A DNA stretch of 12,235 nucleotides from Baffinella frigidus (taxonomy: Eukaryota > Cryptophyceae > Cryptomonadales > Baffinellaceae): positions 163,224 through 175,458 of the forward strand of contig MU646376.1 of the NCBI GenBank assembly GCA_026770585.1, given 5' to 3'. Below the pieces are notes generated by a model. It ran no database searches. It saw nothing but the letters and a program-made list of their open reading frames with translations, and was not told the DNA's origin. Of the stretch, positions 1 through 3,900 are shown one piece after another. Position numbers and translations under genes: made by a program. Each line of letters begins with the position of its first letter. The stretch's first letter is position 1.

Positions 1-25
1 GGGGGGGGGGGGGGGGGGGGGGGGG
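1..25. repeat. Poly-G tract at the window edge
   Basis: The first 25 bases are all G and are followed by a GGTCCAG direct repeat. The other end of the window is a long poly-C, so both strands begin with poly-G at their 5' ends. This is either a genuine homopolymer at which assembly stopped or a sequencing/assembly artefact. The sequence alone cannot decide. Confidence 0.9.
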
Positions 26-212
26 TCCAGGGTCCAGGGAAAGCGTGGGTGCTAGCTACACGGAGCACGCACGCTGAGCGAGGGTCGACGCGGCGTGAGG
101 TCGCATCCTGGGTCGGAAGCCCCGGCACACTCCTCTATTGGCTGTACGTCTGCTCCATTCATTATAGCCTCAACCTGGTATGAGTTTAGAGTGAATTCAC
201 TATCTCAGACGC
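26..212. other. Unassigned sequence
   Basis: I see no exon, RNA gene or clear repeat here. The N-terminal exons expected for the MTD1-like gene were looked for and not found. Confidence 0.5.
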
Positions 213-314
213 ATCCCTCAAGTGGCCAGGCAGTCAGATTTGACTGCCAGAGGTCCTAGGCAGGTCCTAGGGCCATACGGTAGGGCGTATGAGCCTACTG
301 GCCACTTAGGGGAT
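213..314. mobile_element. Foldback element with three nested hairpins, copy 1
   Basis: The outer arms ATCCCTCAAGTGGCCA (213-228) and TGGCCACTTAGGGGAT (299-314) are near-perfect inverted repeats. Inside are the hairpin GGCAGTCA/TGACTGCC (229-248), a direct repeat of GGTCCTAGG, and the hairpin CATACG/CGTATG around GTAGGG. A second copy at 4893-4999 in intron 7 keeps the same architecture. It encodes nothing, so it is best read as a short non-autonomous foldback (MITE-like) element. A structured RNA or cruciform-forming DNA is the alternative. No target-site duplication is evident. Confidence 0.6.
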
Positions 315-354
315 AGGCACTAGGGGATGCCACGGGACACACGAAAACCAAAGA

Positions 355-541
355 CCGGGTCGACGCGAACAGCACGTCCTAATGCGAGACCAAAATATGC
401 CTTCATCCCCGCCCGCAGGAGAGTATGTGATGTGTGGGGTGCGGGGTGAAACCCAGAAACTAGGTCGACGCGAACAACACTTCCTCACGCTTGACCAAAA
501 CATTCCTGTTCCCCGCCCACAGGGGAGTATGTTTGGGGTGC
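355..541. repeat. Diverged tandem duplication (about 106-bp offset)
   Basis: Two diverged copies are visible. The first (about 355-442) and second (about 461-541) both start with GGTCGACGCGAACA and run through a ...CCCCGCCC[GA]CAGG[AG]GAGTATGT... segment to TGGGGTGC. Each carries a CAG resembling a splice acceptor, but the following sequence has no recognisable coding content. Open frames over this stretch look spurious. Confidence 0.7.
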
Positions 542-711
542 ATAGCACGACACGGCCTGGGTGATTGGGCCGTGTGTGCAGCATGTCGAAGGGGCCTCGA
601 ATGCGCGGTTCAGACGTTGGGCTTGAGAGTTCGCGGAGGCTAGTTGGGGGCTCCAGCCAAACCCCAACCCCTTCCAGCGCGCGCTGGGTATGTTTCGACT
701 GGGGTGGAGTC

Positions 712-755
712 GTCGGTTCTGACGCCTGGCGCTGTCGGTTCTGACGCCTGGCGCC
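712..755. repeat. 22-bp tandem duplication
   Basis: The unit GTCGGTTCTGACGCCTGGCG occurs at 712 and again at 734. A weaker third copy begins near 830 (GTCGGTTTTTCAGGCTGGCG). The array lies just upstream of the first identifiable exon and overlaps the partial copy of that exon's border. Confidence 0.8.
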
Positions 756-780
756 CGAATCCCGAAAACCTGAGCATGGC

Positions 781-795
781 GCGCTGACAGCGGCG
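781..795 (+). repeat. Partial copy of the exon 1 acceptor border
   Basis: GCGCTGACAGCGGCG is identical to 893-907 inside exon 1. Weaker similarity extends upstream: 748-764 resembles 857-873 (CTGGCGCCC...CCCG). The copy lacks the CAG acceptor and its frame carries no family sequence downstream. Confidence 0.65.
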
Positions 796-889
796 ATCCG
801 TGAACCGTTTCTCAGGGGGGTCGAGGGCAGTCGGTTTTTCAGGCTGGCGGCTGGCCGCTGGCGCCCTAACCCGTAATCGCGCAACGCAG

Positions 890-977
890 GATGCGCTGAC
901 AGCGGCGAACCATGACCCGAGCGTGCACGGCATCATGATCTACTACCCCTGCTTCGGCACCGCCCCGTCCTTCTACG
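890..977 (+). CDS. MTD1: MTD1-like gene, first exon in the window
   Basis: It encodes residues 1-29 of the fragment plus the first base of a Gly codon, containing DPSVHGIMIYYPCFGTAPSF. The acceptor is ACGCAG at 884-889 and the donor is G|GTGCGC at 978. The start phase (0) is inferred from the acceptor. The frame stays open upstream to 800, but that extension has no family similarity. Partial border copies lie at 781-795 and 1029-1039. Confidence 0.88.
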
Positions 978-3900
978 GTGCGCCCCATGCTCTTTCTTAA
1001 GTCTACATAAATGACTTGTGGTCTCGCCTACGGTGCGCCCAGTCCTGCACCCTGCATCCGAACGGCGGGAGGCAAGCAGGCGGGGACATGCAAGTGCCTG
1101 CTCCCCTTGCACCCCTTCTCGATTTCGATCGCTGACGCCTGAAGAACTGGTCGATCCCTGAAGCCTCAAGAAGGCACACCCTACTGCAGGCGGGAAGATG
1201 GAAGTGTGTGCTCCCCCGCACCCATCGATCTCGATGCCTGAAGCCTGAAGAAGGCAAACCCTTATTTCAGGTGGGAACATGGACGACTACCTCCGCGACT
1301 CGGTTCCGATCGAGAAGGATGTCGAGGGCCTCTGCCACACCTACAGGTTCTCCCCCACCCCACCCCCTCAAGTCCCCCCCTGCCCTTTGGCTCCTCTCCA
1401 CACCTACACCCCACAAGTTTCGCACACTCGCTCACAAGACCCCCGTGGCTCAGCTAGATGCTTCGGAGGCACGCCGCCCCTCTGTTCGGTGGCTTCTTGT
1501 ATGGCCCGAGAGAGGGTTGGAGGGTAGGGTCTAGGGCGGGTGCGGCGCCGACGCGCAAGCACCCCTTCCGTCGAGGAACCCTGGGCCTCCGAGGGTTGTT
1601 CAGCACCAGAAAGGGCTTTAGCAACAACACGGACGCCATGTATGTCTGCCCTGTATCTCCTGGTTCGCTCCCCACACCCACACATCCCGTCTGCCCTGTG
1701 TCTCCTGGTTCGCTCCCCATACCCACACATCCAACACCAACACGGACGCCATGTATGCACCAAACATGCTGACGCGGGGTGCGCGTGTGCAGGAGAAACC
1801 TCTACCACAACATCCGGTACATCGACGCCCACACGCAGGCCAACCAGGGCGGCATTCTGGTATCCCCCATCCCCTACCCTACCCTACCCTACCCTACCCT
1901 ACCCTACCCTGCCCTACCCTCCCCACAGCTGCCCCGTGTTCACTCAGGGTGTGTGCATGGCTTTCGGCCGGGCATGGGGGGTGTCTGTGAGCAGCCTGCC
2001 CGCATGCGTGGTGTGCGCGCCGGGGTTGTAGCCGCAGGCTCGTTGTTCCCTGAAACACTCGTCTTCTTCCCTCGTCACGTGACTGGCGTGTGGTTTGACT
2101 GACTGGCTTGACTGGCTTGACTGGCGTGACTGGCTTGACTGGCTTGACTGGCGTGACTGACTGGCTTGTGGTTTGACTGGTGTGGTGTGCGGGGGGTCAG
2201 GTGGAGAGCACGACGGAGAACACGAAGAAGTGCCTGCTCCCCTGCACCCCCCTCGCGATCGTCAAGATCCTCGAACACCTCAACGCCTACGACCAGACCC
2301 TCCCGGTACCCCCCCCCCACCCTCCTCCTCTGCTTCTGCTTCTTCTGTATTCCCCTCAAATCTTGAAAGATGTTATAAACCTCTCAAATCAGCTGCCTCC
2401 CCCCCACCCCCCCCCCCCCTCGCAGCCTCTCCTCTGCACAAGTTGGCTCCCGGGTCTTTACTGTCGTTGGCACAAGTTGGCTCCCGGGTCTTTACTGTCT
2501 CTCTCTTGAGCAGGTGGGCAACCGGCTGATGGGCAAGACGATCGCCGTGATCAACCGCTCGGAGATCGTTGGGTACTCTACACCCCAAACCCTACACACT
2601 AAACAATAAACAATAAACACTCTGTAAACTAAATACTTCACCTTGGACCCTAAACGCTAAGTACGAAATACTAATACTGAATACTAGATATTACACCCTA
2701 TACCCTAAACACTCAACACTCAACACTACACCCTGTACCCTAAACACGAAACACTCAACACTACACGCACTAAACACTACATCCTGTACCCTAAACACTT
2801 GACACTGCACCCTGTACACTTAACACTTCACCCTACCCTAAACACTACACCCTAAACACTAAACACTAAAAAAGTACTAAACCTGAAACCCGAAACCAGG
2901 CGGCCTCTGGCGGCGATGCTTGCGAACGACGGCGCGGAAGTCTACTCCATCGCAAACACCCTAACAAAACAAATAAACACTAAACACTAAACCCTGTACC
3001 ATAAACACTACCCCCTGTACCCTGAACACTACACCATGTACCCTGTACACTCAACACTCAACACTACACCCTAAACACTGAACACTTGACCAGGCGGCCT
3101 CTGGCGGCGATGCTCGCGAATGACGGCGCGGAAGTCTACTCCATCGACATCTCCTCCATCTACCGCATGAAGCGTGGTACGTCTCAACCCTACAACTGTG
3201 GAGTCCTCATAACCTTGCGTCCTGAGGTGCCCTGAGAGCCTGGATGCGCACAGTGCGCCTGACTAGCACCACTTCGCTCTCGCTCACTCGGGGACACCAC
3301 CTAGCTCTCTCTCGCTCGGGTTCGTGGTCCATTCTCACGTTCGCCGATGTCTCCTCCATCTACCTCATGAAGCGCGGTACCTACCACGCCAGGATGTTCG
3401 AAACATCCACTTTTGGCATGTTTCAAGGGAGCCCCCTTGAATCCTTAAGTCCGGATAAGGCGTCGGTTTCCCTCGATCAATCTGGCGTGGTAGTTCTGCC
3501 ACAGTCGGGAACAGTCGGGTTGGCGGCCTGTTCTAAAGTTGACATCCTGGGGGTGCGGTACAAATCTGTCAACTCTGGAGTGAAAAAAAGGCCATTTTCG
3601 CCAATTTGGTGAGGCCAGATAGCGTGAGACAGAGCTGGGGTCGCCCCCCTTGCATTGAAGTCTTTCTGCTTCTTTGTTAGTTCTCTCAAACCTAGCGGAG
3701 TGTGCTCAACTTGCTAACTATGCGCCGCGTGTTGAATTATGCATCAATGGAACCCTGAACACCGAACCTTAAACCCGAACCCGAAACCCGAAACGCTGGA
3801 TCAGGCAAGATGGTGGAGGTGACGGAGGCGCAGGAGGAGCTTGTCAAGCGGTCCCACATCATCGTCACCGGTACGCCCCGCAACCCTCAAACCCTCCACT

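Noticed and set aside
306-936. Long - strand open frames (up to 192 aa) in the upstream region
   Set aside because: They run through the tandem duplications, have no family similarity, and the peptide repeats simply mirror the DNA repeats.
1404-1832. 142-aa - strand frame opposite exon 3
   Set aside because: It overlaps the well-supported MTD1-like exon on the other strand and the intron 2 duplications.
2578-3088. CRISPR-like regular spacing of short repeats
   Set aside because: Units are contiguous, degenerate and telomere-like, without constant repeats and unique spacers, and the context is a eukaryotic intron.
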